Below are positions 38,897 through 48,324 of a stretch of 64,000 nt of DNA, one piece after another. Each line of letters starts with the position of its first letter. Position 1 is the stretch's first letter. The stretch comes from Motiliproteus sp965230735 (GTDB taxonomy: Bacteria; Pseudomonadota; Gammaproteobacteria; Pseudomonadales; Balneatricaceae), in assembly GCF_965230735.1 (NCBI RefSeq), contig NZ_OZ246016.1, positions 3,286,001 to 3,350,000 of the forward strand. Reading direction: 5' to 3'. Position numbers and translations under genes: made by a program. The notes below the pieces were generated by a model, which was not told where the DNA came from, did no database searches, and saw only the letters and a program-made list of their open reading frames with translations.

Positions 38897-39304
38897 TTAA
38901 CCGCCGAAGAAGTAGTTGACTTCACGCTCGGCAGAAGTCGGGGAGTCAGAACCGTGCACAGCGTTGGCATCGATGGTGTCGGCAAAATCTGCACGGATGG
39001 TGCCTTCGGCAGCTTCCTGCGGATTGGTGGCGCCCATCAGTTCACGGTTTTTGGCGATCGCGTTCTCACCTTCCAGAACCTGAACAACAACCGGGCCGGA
39101 GGTCATGAACTTAACCAGATCTTCGAAGAAAGGACGACCTTTATGCTCAGCGTAGAAGCCTTCCGCCAGCTCACGGCTCAGGGTCAGCATTTTCGCTTCA
39201 ACGATCTTCAGACCGTTGGTCTCGAAACGGCTGATGATCTTGCCGATTACGTTCTTAGCAACCGCGTCGGGCTTGATGATGGAAAGGGTACGTTCAATTG
39301 CCAT
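38897..39304 (-). CDS. ndk: Nucleoside diphosphate kinase
   Basis: The 135-aa protein is full length, with ERTLSIIKPDA at the start, the active-site His in NAVHGSDS (about 114-121) and conserved FKMxxG-type core residues. It balances NTP pools. The promoter region of about 180 bases before it is shared with a divergent gene; an AT-rich TATAAT-like sequence lies about 45 bases upstream of the ATG. Confidence 0.95.
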   Translation of the reverse strand: MAIERTLSIIKPDAVAKNVIGKIISRFETNGLKIVEAKMLTLSRELAEGFYAEHKGRPFFEDLVKFMTSGPVVVQVLEGENAIAKNRELMGATNPQEAAEGTIRADFADTIDANAVHGSDSPTSAEREVNYFFGG

Positions 39305-39487
39305 GGATTTATCTCACCATTTGTTTGAGTAAAAAAACGGTTAATTATAATTTGCTGCTTTAGTCGATAAAAGGGGCTGACCGACACATTGACAACAAAA
39401 GATGTGATTACCGTCACCAAAGCCGCAGCTGTTCGCCAGATTCCTGTCTAGACTGAAGAGGAGATCGCCCGAGCATAGGAGTTCAGC

Positions 39488-39823
39488 ATGCCCAATAGCC
39501 CGATCAGTCAGATGCTAGAAGCCTGGGATAAACACCTGGTTGAGCACCACCCGCAAGTCAGCTATGAAATCGATGTTTGCCGCGACGATGTATTCAAGCT
39601 TGAAGCCCTAGCTGAGCTTTACCAGCTACCACTGGAGGACATCATCGCCAACCTGATCAGCAGCTCACTGAAAGAAGTCGAGCAGAAGATGCCCTACAAG
39701 AAGGGCTCCAAAGTGATCCGGATCGAAGAAGGCGATCCCATTTACGAAGATATCGGCTATACGCCCCGCTATCTGGAGATCAAGCGCAGACTGGAGCAAC
39801 AGAGTCAGAAGCTGGCCGGATAA
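39488..39823 (+). CDS. Hypothetical protein, 111 aa, similar in style to pilin-assembly-annotated small proteins
   Basis: The ATG has AGGAG 6 bases upstream. The protein is cytoplasmic; the middle (VFKLEALAELYQLPLEDIIANLI) looks like a ribbon-helix-helix or short helical dimer region, followed by GDPIYEDIGYTPRYLEI. Proteins with the GDPIYEDxGxTPxxLE tail occur in related gammaproteobacteria and are sometimes labelled pilin-assembly proteins, without firm evidence. It is transcribed divergently from ndk. Confidence 0.6.
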   Translation: MPNSPISQMLEAWDKHLVEHHPQVSYEIDVCRDDVFKLEALAELYQLPLEDIIANLISSSLKEVEQKMPYKKGSKVIRIEEGDPIYEDIGYTPRYLEIKRRLEQQSQKLAG

Positions 39824-39864
39824 CGCCACTCGACCAGATCACCCAAGCGACCCAACCCTAATCA

Positions 39865-39889
39865 GAAAAAACGGGGCAAAAAGCCCCGT
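39865..39889 (-). terminator. Terminator after the comEA-like gene
   Basis: ACGGGGC/GCCCCGT with a 5-base loop, followed on the minus strand by TTTTTT. It lies between the ends of the comEA-like gene and the convergent 111-aa gene. Confidence 0.85.
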
Positions 39890-39920
39890 TGTCATACAGA
39901 TATAACGTCACATCGGCAAT

Positions 39921-40199
39921 CTATTTAGTCTCTGTCGGCTGCTCCACCGTCAGAAGCTGACGATTTTTCTCCAACAAAATCGCACCGATCCCTTTGACCT
40001 CAACCAACTGGTCGACCGATACAAAAGGCCCGTTATCCTGGCGGTAACGAACAATCTCCTGGGCCTTGGTCATCCCAACACCCTGCAACTGCTCCGCCAA
40101 CTGCTCAGCGGTAGCACTGTTCAAATCCAGGGCAGCAAATGCGGGCAACGACAGACCGATCAGCAGCGCTAACAGACAACACTTCACTCCTTGAAGCAT
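39921..40199 (-). CDS. ComEA-family helix-hairpin-helix protein
   Basis: The ATG at 40199 has AGGAG 7 bases upstream; longer starts do not. The 92-aa precursor has a signal peptide cleaved after AFA (about residue 22), then LDLNSATAEQLAEQLQGVGM and a second half ending IGAILLEKNRQLL, the two helix-hairpin-helix units that bind DNA. It should be periplasmic. Such single-domain proteins take part in DNA uptake or have unknown roles. No other competence gene is here apart from pilF. Confidence 0.78.
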   Translation of the reverse strand: MLQGVKCCLLALLIGLSLPAFAALDLNSATAEQLAEQLQGVGMTKAQEIVRYRQDNGPFVSVDQLVEVKGIGAILLEKNRQLLTVEQPTETK

Positions 40200-40306
40200 A
40201 TTCACTCTCCTTAGTGAGTTATATTGAGATACTCGAAAGACGACGTCTTTCAAATACCAAATCACTGTCGAATGACAGCAACCGTCCTTCACTGGACAGC
40301 GACAGT

Positions 40307-41017
40307 CTAGCCTAGCGCTCGAATCTCCGCCAATGCCGACTCCAGCGCAGCAATCGGATCCTGAGCCTGAGTAATCGGGCGCCCCATCACCAGGTAGTCA
40401 CTACCGGCAGCAACCGCCCTTGCCGGCGTCATGATTCGCTGTTGATCACCAACATCCGAACCTACAGGCCGAATACCCGGTGTAATCAGCTTAAAGGACT
40501 CGCCCAGAGCTCCTTTGAGCCGCCCGGCTTCTTGGGCCGAACAGACAACACCATCCAAGCCGCTCTGCTGGGTCAGCCGCGCCAAGTGCTCAACCTGCTC
40601 GAGTGGCTCTCGCTGCAGGCCGATCTGATGCAGATCCTGACTCTGCATACTCGTCAATACCGTCACCGCAATCAGCAACGGTCGCGGCCCGTTCACTTTC
40701 TCCAACTCATTTCGCGCAGCCTCCATCATCTGGCGGCCGCCCGAGGCATGAACATTGACCATCCAGACACCCAGCTCGGCCGCAGCCAGCACCGCTTTAG
40801 CCGTCGTATTGGGAATGTCATGAAATTTCAGATCAAGGAAGACCTCAAAACCTTTATTCTGCAACGCCTCGACAACGGCAGGCCCGCTACGGGTAAACAA
40901 CTCCTTGCCCACCTTGACTCGACACAGCGCCGGATCCAGGCGACCAGCCATCTCCAACGCCTGCCCCATGGAGGGGTAATCCAGCGCCACGATAATGCGT
41001 GAATCCGATTGACTCAT
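40307..41017 (-). CDS. pyrF: Orotidine 5'-phosphate decarboxylase
   Basis: The 236-aa TIM-barrel enzyme has VALDYPSMGQA at the N-terminus, the catalytic DLKFHDIPNT motif (Lys about 62), VNVHASGG and TPGIRPVGSDVGDQQR. It makes UMP in pyrimidine synthesis. It follows lapB with a 42-base gap, as in many gammaproteobacteria. Confidence 0.94.
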   Translation of the reverse strand: MSQSDSRIIVALDYPSMGQALEMAGRLDPALCRVKVGKELFTRSGPAVVEALQNKGFEVFLDLKFHDIPNTTAKAVLAAAELGVWMVNVHASGGRQMMEAARNELEKVNGPRPLLIAVTVLTSMQSQDLHQIGLQREPLEQVEHLARLTQQSGLDGVVCSAQEAGRLKGALGESFKLITPGIRPVGSDVGDQQRIMTPARAVAAGSDYLVMGRPITQAQDPIAALESALAEIRALG

Positions 41018-41059
41018 AACAACTCCAAAAATAAATACCTAAACCCTGCCAATGCAGAG

Positions 41060-42238
41060 TTATTCACCCTCAAGCCCCTGAATGGGTCGAACCGATCCCC
41101 AACTTCGGCAACTGGGACAAAGCCAGTGCAATTCGCGTCCAGAAAAGCCACATTGCCGACATCGGTAGACCGGATTGGATTGCTGCAACTGCCCCGTCAG
41201 GCCTTTGAGCACCAACAGGCTATCGCGCGCCTGGTCCGGCACATAGGCAAGCTGCAGATCGATTAAGCGATTGAAGCCCTTGACCGACGGCCGGCGCTTG
41301 AGCTGCTCCGCGATATAAGAGGCCGCTTGGTAATGCCCGTCTTCTGCTTGTTTCAGGTCGGCAATCGCCAATAACGAAGTGGTAGTCGGTGACCGCTGAT
41401 AACTCTGCTCAAGCGCCGATCTCAACGCCGAAGGCTGATGTAGTTGCTGATAACAACGCACCAACACGGGCACCGCCTCGGAGACAAAGGCAGGATCCTG
41501 TTTCTCCACTGCCCGTAAACTGCGGATGGCCGCCTTCCAATTGTTTTGCGCCATCCGAGCTTGCGCCTGCATCAACAGCGCACGAACACAGCGCGAGTCG
41601 TACTTTAAGGCCCGAGCCAACCACTGAAGCGCTTCGTCGGCTTGTTGTTGATCAAGATATTGCTGCGCCTGCTCACAACAATAGTGCGCCTGCTGCTGGT
41701 GAACATCCTCGTTGTTGCGACTCAACCGCAGACTGGTTTCCAGCGCCCTCTCCCAATCGCTTTCGCGTTGGTATAGCTTGACCAACAACCCCAAGGCCTC
41801 ATCCCGCATCTCGCCGGAAGCCCCGGAATCCGTGATCTCCAACAGGAGCGACTCCGCTCGGTCCTGCAATCCTGCAGAGAAGTAATCCTGCGCTAACGCC
41901 AGCCGAGCCTGACAGGACTCCAGCGGAGTAAGATCCTCAAACGCCAACACTTCTTGATGCAGAGCGATGGCCCGCTGAACCTCGCCACGCCGACGGAACA
42001 GCGTCCCCAACGCCAGTCGAACGGGAACCGTGCCGCTATCATGCTCAAGAGCTTTGATGAAGCTCTCGATAGCAGCATCCGTGTGATTATCGATCAGATG
42101 GTTGAGACCGGAAAAGTATTCGCTACCAAAGCTGGCCTGGTAGCGATCCAGTCGGTCTTTTGAGCGCTCCCGCCGCCCCAGCCACCAGCCGATAGCCAGC
42201 GCCAGAACCAGAGGTACCAGTAATGCGTAATCAGCCAT
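41060..42238 (-). CDS. lapB: LPS assembly regulator LapB (YciM)
   Basis: The 392-aa protein has an N-terminal membrane helix, TPR repeats (about 40-350) and a C-terminal rubredoxin-like metal site, CRQCGFSG ... CPSCRSWG. LapB controls LpxC turnover and so LPS synthesis; the O-antigen-type cluster at the end of the window is a downstream consumer. It starts 2 bases after lapA. Confidence 0.93.
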   Translation of the reverse strand: MADYALLVPLVLALAIGWWLGRRERSKDRLDRYQASFGSEYFSGLNHLIDNHTDAAIESFIKALEHDSGTVPVRLALGTLFRRRGEVQRAIALHQEVLAFEDLTPLESCQARLALAQDYFSAGLQDRAESLLLEITDSGASGEMRDEALGLLVKLYQRESDWERALETSLRLSRNNEDVHQQQAHYCCEQAQQYLDQQQADEALQWLARALKYDSRCVRALLMQAQARMAQNNWKAAIRSLRAVEKQDPAFVSEAVPVLVRCYQQLHQPSALRSALEQSYQRSPTTTSLLAIADLKQAEDGHYQAASYIAEQLKRRPSVKGFNRLIDLQLAYVPDQARDSLLVLKGLTGQLQQSNPVYRCRQCGFSGRELHWLCPSCRSWGSVRPIQGLEGE

Positions 42239-42240
42239 GA

Positions 42241-42546
42241 TCAGCCGGGCTGATTAAGATGTACCGTCCGCAGCTTATCCAGTTCGCGCTCGTACTTGGT
42301 TGCAGAGCGACGCGCTTGACCCAGACGGGCTTTCAGCGCCATCAGAGTGATACCACCAACAATAAAGCTAACGACCACACCCATAAAGAAGCTCAGCAGC
42401 AGCCAACGGGCAATACTGGCCTCAGGAAACTGGAAGAAAACCAGATCCACGGCGATCTGTTGTTGGTTATTCACAGTCAACAGCACACCAAGCAATAGCA
42501 ATAGCAGTGCCGCAACAGCGATCAGAATGGCTTTGATTACCCGCAC
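42241..42546 (-). CDS. lapA: LapA domain membrane protein
   Basis: The 101-aa protein has two membrane helices (about 5-25 and 43-68) and a basic C-terminal segment with a coiled coil. LapA partners LapB in the LPS assembly pathway. Gene order ihfB-lapA-lapB is conserved in gammaproteobacteria. Confidence 0.9.
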   Translation of the reverse strand: MRVIKAILIAVAALLLLLLGVLLTVNNQQQIAVDLVFFQFPEASIARWLLLSFFMGVVVSFIVGGITLMALKARLGQARRSATKYERELDKLRTVHLNQPG

Positions 42547-42570
42547 AAGTTAAGCCTCTAGTTATTCCCG

Positions 42571-42867
42571 TCAGGGATATCGTTTCATGCTTTCGTTTAC
42601 CTGCTCACGCAGATCCTTGCCGGGCTTGAAGTGAGGGACATACTTAGCCCCCAGCTCCACCGATTCACCTGTTTTAGGGTTTCGACCTGTACGTGGAGCC
42701 CTGAAGTGCAACGAAAAACTACCAAATCCTCGAATCTCGATCCTCTCTCCCTGGGACAGGGACTCGGTCATATGATCGAGCATCGTCTTAACGGCCAGTT
42801 CTACATCTTTTACTGAGAGATGCTGATGCCTGTTTATCAGGCGTTCAATCAGTTCGGACTTTGTCAT
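42571..42867 (-). CDS. ihfB: Integration host factor beta subunit
   Basis: The 98-aa DNA-bending protein has MTKSELIERLINRHQHLSVK, RIEIRGFGSFSLHFR and the arm RTGRNPKTGESVELGAKYVP with the intercalating Pro. It pairs with IhfA. The 257 bases before it usually follow rpsA; here they follow cmk directly. Confidence 0.95.
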   Translation of the reverse strand: MTKSELIERLINRHQHLSVKDVELAVKTMLDHMTESLSQGERIEIRGFGSFSLHFRAPRTGRNPKTGESVELGAKYVPHFKPGKDLREQVNESMKRYP

Positions 42868-43124
42868 GGTCTTCCTCTAACAGAAAGCGGCTTGCTAATA
42901 ACGCTTACTACCTGCTTAGACCCGGATCAGAAATTCTGACGAAAAAACCAGCCAACGTCTAACAGCTCTTAGTCTAAAGCAGGCCCTACTACCGTTATAA
43001 CGCTCCCTTCCAGTCAGACTGATCCAGTTTAATTTCAACGAATTAGTTTGACTATGCGTTAACAAACAAGAGTATAGACGCTGTTTTTGGTTTCAACCTG
43101 CACCGAATGAACAAAGTCGATTAT

Positions 43125-43820
43125 TCAAGCCCCGCCGATGCCCAGCTGCTTGAGATGATCAACAACCCGCGCCCTTACCTGCTCAATCGATAACCGAGTG
43201 CTATCCAGCACCAGCGCATCGTCAGCCGGTTTCAGCGGTGCTACAGCCCGCCCCATATCCCGGGCATCCCGCGCCTTCACTTCTTCCAGAATGACCGGCA
43301 GACTAGCATCAAAGCCTTTTTCTATCAATTGCTTATATCGACGCTGAGCTCTCTCTTCGGCACTGGCGGTAAGGAAAAACTTGGCCGCAGCCGCCGGAAA
43401 TACAACCGTTCCCATATCGCGACCATCCGCAACAAGACCCGGCAGACAGGCAAAATCCCGCTGCCGTTGAAGCAGTGCCGTACGAACCGCGGGGATGGCA
43501 GCGACCACCGAGGCGGTCGCCCCGGCTTGTTCGGTGCGAATTTGACGACTGATGTCTTCGCCCTCAAGCACCACCTGCACACCATCAGACGCATCGCTAA
43601 CTTCGAAGTGAAGATCCAAAGCCCCAGCCAAGGCGGCCAAGGCCGATTCGTCATCCAGCGAAACCGCATGCTTAAGTGCGGCCTGGCCCAACACCCGGTA
43701 CAGTGCGCCACTGTCGAGTAGCGCAAAGCCCAGCTCGGCGGCGATCAACTTGGCCAGCGTGCCCTTACCGGAACCACTGGGGCCATCAATGGTGACAACC
43801 GGGACCTGCTGCTCGGTCAT
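43125..43820 (-). CDS. cmk: Cytidylate kinase
   Basis: The 231-aa kinase has the P-loop GPSGSGKGT (about 13-21), LLDSGALYR and DGRDMGTVVFP, which are typical of Cmk. It phosphorylates CMP and dCMP. It follows the tyrA-aroA fusion with a 2-base gap. The next gene on the strand is ihfB, not rpsA. Confidence 0.94.
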   Translation of the reverse strand: MTEQQVPVVTIDGPSGSGKGTLAKLIAAELGFALLDSGALYRVLGQAALKHAVSLDDESALAALAGALDLHFEVSDASDGVQVVLEGEDISRQIRTEQAGATASVVAAIPAVRTALLQRQRDFACLPGLVADGRDMGTVVFPAAAAKFFLTASAEERAQRRYKQLIEKGFDASLPVILEEVKARDARDMGRAVAPLKPADDALVLDSTRLSIEQVRARVVDHLKQLGIGGA

Positions 43821-43822
43821 GC

Positions 43823-46030
43823 TCAGCCTCCGATCCGCAGATTCAGACCTACCTGCTTGGCCAGCTCAACAAAATTCGGGAACGAGGTGGCCACATTGGC
43901 GCAGTCGTCGATCACAATCTCACCCTCGGCCCGCAATCCGGCAACCGCAAACGCCATCGCAATCCGGTGATCACCGAGGCTGTTGACTCGCCCGCCCTGC
44001 AGGCCGCCGCCCTGAATGATCGCGCCATCGGGCGTTCCCTCAATCTGAACCCCAAGGGCGCTCAAGCCGTCGACCATCGCCTGAATCCGATCACTCTCCT
44101 TGACCCGTAGCTCCTCAGCGCCGGTCAAGGTCGTGGCTCCTTCGGCACAGGCGGCTGCGACGAACAACACCGGAAACTCGTCGATCGCCAGCGGCACCTG
44201 ATCTTCCGGGATCTGAATCCCTTTCAGTGGAGCGTAACGGATACGGATATCAGCAACCGGCTCACCACCGACATCGCGCTCGTTGCTCAAGGTCAGGTCG
44301 GCACCCATCTGGCGCAGAATATTGATAACGCCGATCCGAGTCGGATTGATACCCACGTGCTCCAGCAACAGGTCGGAACCCGGCGCAATCGAGGCCGCCA
44401 CCATAAAGAACGCCGCCGATGAGATATCTGCCGGCACATCGATCTTGGCGGCGGTCATCTTGGCACCACCCTGGACGCGCGCAGTCGCTCCGTCTCGCTC
44501 AACCGGGTAACCGAAACCGGTCAGCATCCGTTCGGTATGATCACGGGTCGGCGCCGGCTCGGTGGTCGACGTCTCGCCGTCACTGTACAGGCCAGCCAAC
44601 AGTACGCAGGACTTAACCTGTGCACTGGCCATCGGCATCTGATAGTCGATCCCCTTCAACGATTGGCCGCCGACGATCTTGATCGGCGGACAGCCCTCAG
44701 GACCAGTCACGATCCAGGCACCCATCTCCCGCAGCGGTGCGGCCACACGCTCCATCGGCCGCTTGCTCAGCGATTCATCACCGGTCAATTCGGTATCAAA
44801 GTCCTGCCCCGCCAACAGACCGGCAAACAGCCGCATCGCAGTACCGGAGTTACCCAGATACAGCGGTCCAGGCGGCTGTTTCAGCCCCTTCATACCGACC
44901 CCGTGAATCCGCACCCGCCCCTGGGACGGGCCTTCGATCACTACGCCCATATCGCGGAACGCCTGCAAGGTTGCCAGCGCATCCTCACCTTCGAGGAAGC
45001 CCTCGACTTCGGTAATCCCTTCAGCCAGTGCACCCAGCATGATGGAGCGATGCGACATCGACTTATCGCCGGCCACTCGAATCTGACCCTGCACTTTTCC
45101 GCCGGGTTGTACTTTGAAAATCACGTTGTCGTTCATAGGTAAAGAGTAAGCTGTTCCAGACAAAATTTTGGTGAAATGGTCACGGGCCGACTTGGCGCGG
45201 GTAAAGACCCCCAACATCGCCTCTCCGTCAGAGCGAGCTACGGCATCACGCAACTCCGCTAGACCATCGGTAAACTCATCAAGCACTTTCAAGGTGGCGT
45301 CACGGTTGGCCAGAAAGATATCGTGCCACATGATCGGGTCGCTGGCGGCAATCCGGGTAAAGTCACGGAAACCACCGGCGGCATAGCGAAAGATATCGCG
45401 ATTCTCACGATCATTGGCCAAAGTATTGACCAGCGAGAACGCCAGCAGATGGGGGAGATGACTGGTTGCCGCCAACACCTCATCGTGACGCGGCACATCC
45501 ATATGGTGGACTTCGGCCCCCAAGGCCTCCCACAGCGAGTGAATCAGCTTCAACGCATTGCGATCGGTCTGCGCCAGCGGAGTCAGAATCACCTTGTGGC
45601 GTTCGTACAGATCCGATTTGGCCGCCGTTACACCACTCTTTTCAGAACCAGCGATCGGATGACCGGGAACAAACAGAGGAGGAATTTCACCAAACACCTG
45701 CTCCGCCGCACGGACCACATTACCCTTGGCACTACCGGCATCAGTCAAGATCGTATCCGACCGCAACCACGGGCTGATCTGCGCCATCACCGACTCCATC
45801 ACCTTAACCGGTACGGCCAGCATGATGACATCAGCACGGCGAACGGCCGCCTCTAGATCGGTGGCCGCCTCATCGATAATTCCTAACCGCAACCCCTCGT
45901 CCAGGGTGTCCTGATTACGGTTATAGCCGACCACCGTGCGGCAGCAGCCCCGCTGTTTCAACCCTAAGGCAAACGAGCCACCGATCAACCCCAGCCCGAT
46001 AACCAGCAGGCGGTCTACCTGGGGATTCAC
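43823..46030 (-). CDS. aroA: Fused prephenate dehydrogenase and EPSP synthase (TyrA-AroA)
   Basis: The 735-aa protein is bifunctional: residues about 1-290 are a prephenate/arogenate dehydrogenase (GLGLIGGSFALGL; HPIAGSEKSGV) and about 300-735 are 3-phosphoshikimate 1-carboxyvinyltransferase (LYLGNSGTAMRLFAGLLAG; GDHRIAMAFAVAGL). The fusion is known in Pseudomonas and relatives. It links the chorismate and tyrosine branches. It overlaps hisC by 4 bases. Confidence 0.95.
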   Translation of the reverse strand: MNPQVDRLLVIGLGLIGGSFALGLKQRGCCRTVVGYNRNQDTLDEGLRLGIIDEAATDLEAAVRRADVIMLAVPVKVMESVMAQISPWLRSDTILTDAGSAKGNVVRAAEQVFGEIPPLFVPGHPIAGSEKSGVTAAKSDLYERHKVILTPLAQTDRNALKLIHSLWEALGAEVHHMDVPRHDEVLAATSHLPHLLAFSLVNTLANDRENRDIFRYAAGGFRDFTRIAASDPIMWHDIFLANRDATLKVLDEFTDGLAELRDAVARSDGEAMLGVFTRAKSARDHFTKILSGTAYSLPMNDNVIFKVQPGGKVQGQIRVAGDKSMSHRSIMLGALAEGITEVEGFLEGEDALATLQAFRDMGVVIEGPSQGRVRIHGVGMKGLKQPPGPLYLGNSGTAMRLFAGLLAGQDFDTELTGDESLSKRPMERVAAPLREMGAWIVTGPEGCPPIKIVGGQSLKGIDYQMPMASAQVKSCVLLAGLYSDGETSTTEPAPTRDHTERMLTGFGYPVERDGATARVQGGAKMTAAKIDVPADISSAAFFMVAASIAPGSDLLLEHVGINPTRIGVINILRQMGADLTLSNERDVGGEPVADIRIRYAPLKGIQIPEDQVPLAIDEFPVLFVAAACAEGATTLTGAEELRVKESDRIQAMVDGLSALGVQIEGTPDGAIIQGGGLQGGRVNSLGDHRIAMAFAVAGLRAEGEIVIDDCANVATSFPNFVELAKQVGLNLRIGG

Positions 46031-47130
46031 GACTTCAACACCTCCGCCAAGGCATCCAGCAGCACCCGGTTTTCGGCCTCTAGACCAATACTGACCCGAA
46101 GATGGTTGGGCATCTCGTAATTGGCTACCGGGCGTACGATCACCCCCCGCTCAAGCAGGGACTGGTAGATCGGCCCCGCCGGCTGCCCCAGGTCCAGCGA
46201 AATAAAATTGCCCACCGACGGAATATAATCGAGCCCCAACGCCTTGAAGCCTTGCTCCAGCTGAGCCATCCCACGACGGTTGGTCTCAACGCTGCGCGCC
46301 AGATAGTCACTGTCGCTCAGGACTGCCGCCGCGGCAGCCAGAGCGAAGCTGTTGACGTTGAATGGTTGCCGTACCCGATTGAGCAGATCCGCCACCTGCG
46401 GATTCGACAGACCATAACCAACCCGCAGCGAAGCCAAACCGTATGCCTTGGAGAAGGTGCGGGTCACGATCAGGTTGGAATAATCGCTGAGCAGCTCGAC
46501 CCCATTGGGGAAAGCGGCTTCGTCGACATACTCGGTGTAGGCCTCATCCAGCACCACCAGCACCGTTTCCGGCACCTTATCCAGGAACGCCCGTAGCTCG
46601 TTTTCACTCAGCCAGGTTCCGGTGGGATTATTGGGATTGGCGATAAAGATCAACCGGGTCGCCGCCGTGATAGCCTCGGCCATCGCCTCCAGGTCATGGC
46701 CCCAGTTCTTAGCCGGGGTAACCACGGCCTTGGCGCCTACGGCCTGGGTCACGATGGGGTAAACGGCAAACGCATGCTGGGAGAAGATCACTTCCGATTC
46801 ACGACTCAGGAAAGCCCGTGCAATCAGCTCCAACACATCATTGGAACCATTGCCCAGTGTGATCTGATCCAGCTCGACGCCAAACTTATTCACCAAGGCC
46901 TGCTTGAGTACAAAACCGTTACCGTCAGGATAGCGACAACCTTCGTCAAACTCCGCCTGAATTGCCTGCTTGACGGCTTCGCTCAACCCTAAAGGGTTTT
47001 CGTTACTGGCCAGCTTAACGATATTGCTCAAGCCCAGCTCACGCTCCAGCTCATCAACCGGCTTGCCCGGAACATAGGGATGCAGTTTTTGTACGCCGGC
47101 GGCGGCCAACGCTAGATAATCGCAGCTCAC
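46027..47130 (-). CDS. hisC: Histidinol-phosphate aminotransferase
   Basis: The 367-aa fold-type I PLP enzyme has ASNENPLGLS, NPNNPTGTWL, DEAYTEYV and the PLP-binding Lys in TRTFSKAYGLASLRVGYG (about 225-242). In this cluster it likely also serves aromatic amino acid synthesis, since it lies between pheA and tyrA-aroA. It is 87 bases from pheA. Confidence 0.92.
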   Translation of the reverse strand: MSCDYLALAAAGVQKLHPYVPGKPVDELERELGLSNIVKLASNENPLGLSEAVKQAIQAEFDEGCRYPDGNGFVLKQALVNKFGVELDQITLGNGSNDVLELIARAFLSRESEVIFSQHAFAVYPIVTQAVGAKAVVTPAKNWGHDLEAMAEAITAATRLIFIANPNNPTGTWLSENELRAFLDKVPETVLVVLDEAYTEYVDEAAFPNGVELLSDYSNLIVTRTFSKAYGLASLRVGYGLSNPQVADLLNRVRQPFNVNSFALAAAAAVLSDSDYLARSVETNRRGMAQLEQGFKALGLDYIPSVGNFISLDLGQPAGPIYQSLLERGVIVRPVANYEMPNHLRVSIGLEAENRVLLDALAEVLKS

Positions 47131-47217
47131 GTTTGGTTTCCTTATTCTGTTTGTCGCCCTATCGATGCTGGTTAATCGGTCTCCGTCAGACCGCAGCCGA
47201 TAAAGCGCTCAACTGTT

Positions 47218-48324
47218 TCAGAGCACCGCCTGCGGGTAGGAACCCAGCAGTTTCAGCTCCAGCGTATCGTCGGCCAGCTCTTTCATCACCGACTGGATCG
47301 GCTCGTCGCTGAAGTGACCTTCACAATCCAGGTAGAAGATATAGCCCCAGGTAGCAATACCGGAGGGGCGGGTTTCCAACCGCGTCAGGCTGATGCCGAA
47401 CCGATGGAAAGGCTCCAGCAGATGATAGAGGGCGCCGGGCTTATTTCGTGCCGCAATCAGCATCGAGGTTTTGTCTTTACCACTCGGCCCGCTCAGCTGA
47501 TGGCCCACCACCAGGAAACGGGTGGTGTTATCGGGCTGATCTTCGATCGTCTCGGCAACAATATTCAGGTTGTACAATTCGGCCGCCATATCACCGGCGA
47601 TCGCCACCACGTTGTCATCCTTCTCTTCCGCCGCCCGGCGTGCCGCCTCGGCATTGGAGCTGACCGCGATCCGCTCGACTGCCGGATAGCGAGCATCGAG
47701 CCAGCGACGACATTGGGCCAGCGACTGCTGGTGGGAGTAGATCCGGGTCACGCCCTCAAGATCGACGCCTTCAGCAGCCAACAGATGCTGATGGATTCGC
47801 AGTTCAACTTCACCACAGATCTTCAGATCCGACTGGCGGAACATATCCAGCGTGTGATGGACCATCCCCTCGGTCGAGTTCTCGATCGGCACCACGCCAT
47901 AGTGGGCCGCACGGGACTCAACCTCACGGAATACTTCGTCGATCGAACCCAACGGCACACTGATCACCGAAGCGCCAAAATGCTTCAGCGCCGCCTGCTG
48001 AGTAAAGGTACCCTCCGGACCGAGGAAGGCGATATGCATCGGCTGTTCGAGCGCCAGACAGGAGGACATCACCTGACGGAAGATACGTGCGACCTCCTCA
48101 TCCCCTAACGGTCCCCCATTGCGCTCCATAATCCGGCGCAGCACCTGGGCTTCGCGCTCAGGGCGATAGAACACCGCATCAGCTTCAGTCTCCGAGTGTT
48201 CCTGCTTGGCATCGGCCACCCGCTGCGCGCAACGGGCTCGCTCACTGACCAGCTCCAGCACCTGCCGATCGATACTATCGATCTCATCGCGAAGCTTGCC
48301 CAGTTCCTGTTCTAACTTAGTCAT
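47218..48324 (-). CDS. pheA: Bifunctional chorismate mutase/prephenate dehydratase
   Basis: I use the ATG at 48324 (MTKLEQELGKLRDEIDSIDR); a GTG at 48333 lies 9 bases upstream. The 368-aa enzyme has an AroQ mutase (about 1-95), the dehydratase (about 96-275; GPEGTFTQQAALKHFG, ENSTEGMVHHTLD and the TRF motif in DNTTRFLV) and an ACT domain (about 285-365) for Phe feedback. The start overlaps the end of gyrA by 8 bases, so serC is not between them. Confidence 0.94.
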   Translation of the reverse strand: MTKLEQELGKLRDEIDSIDRQVLELVSERARCAQRVADAKQEHSETEADAVFYRPEREAQVLRRIMERNGGPLGDEEVARIFRQVMSSCLALEQPMHIAFLGPEGTFTQQAALKHFGASVISVPLGSIDEVFREVESRAAHYGVVPIENSTEGMVHHTLDMFRQSDLKICGEVELRIHQHLLAAEGVDLEGVTRIYSHQQSLAQCRRWLDARYPAVERIAVSSNAEAARRAAEEKDDNVVAIAGDMAAELYNLNIVAETIEDQPDNTTRFLVVGHQLSGPSGKDKTSMLIAARNKPGALYHLLEPFHRFGISLTRLETRPSGIATWGYIFYLDCEGHFSDEPIQSVMKELADDTLELKLLGSYPQAVL

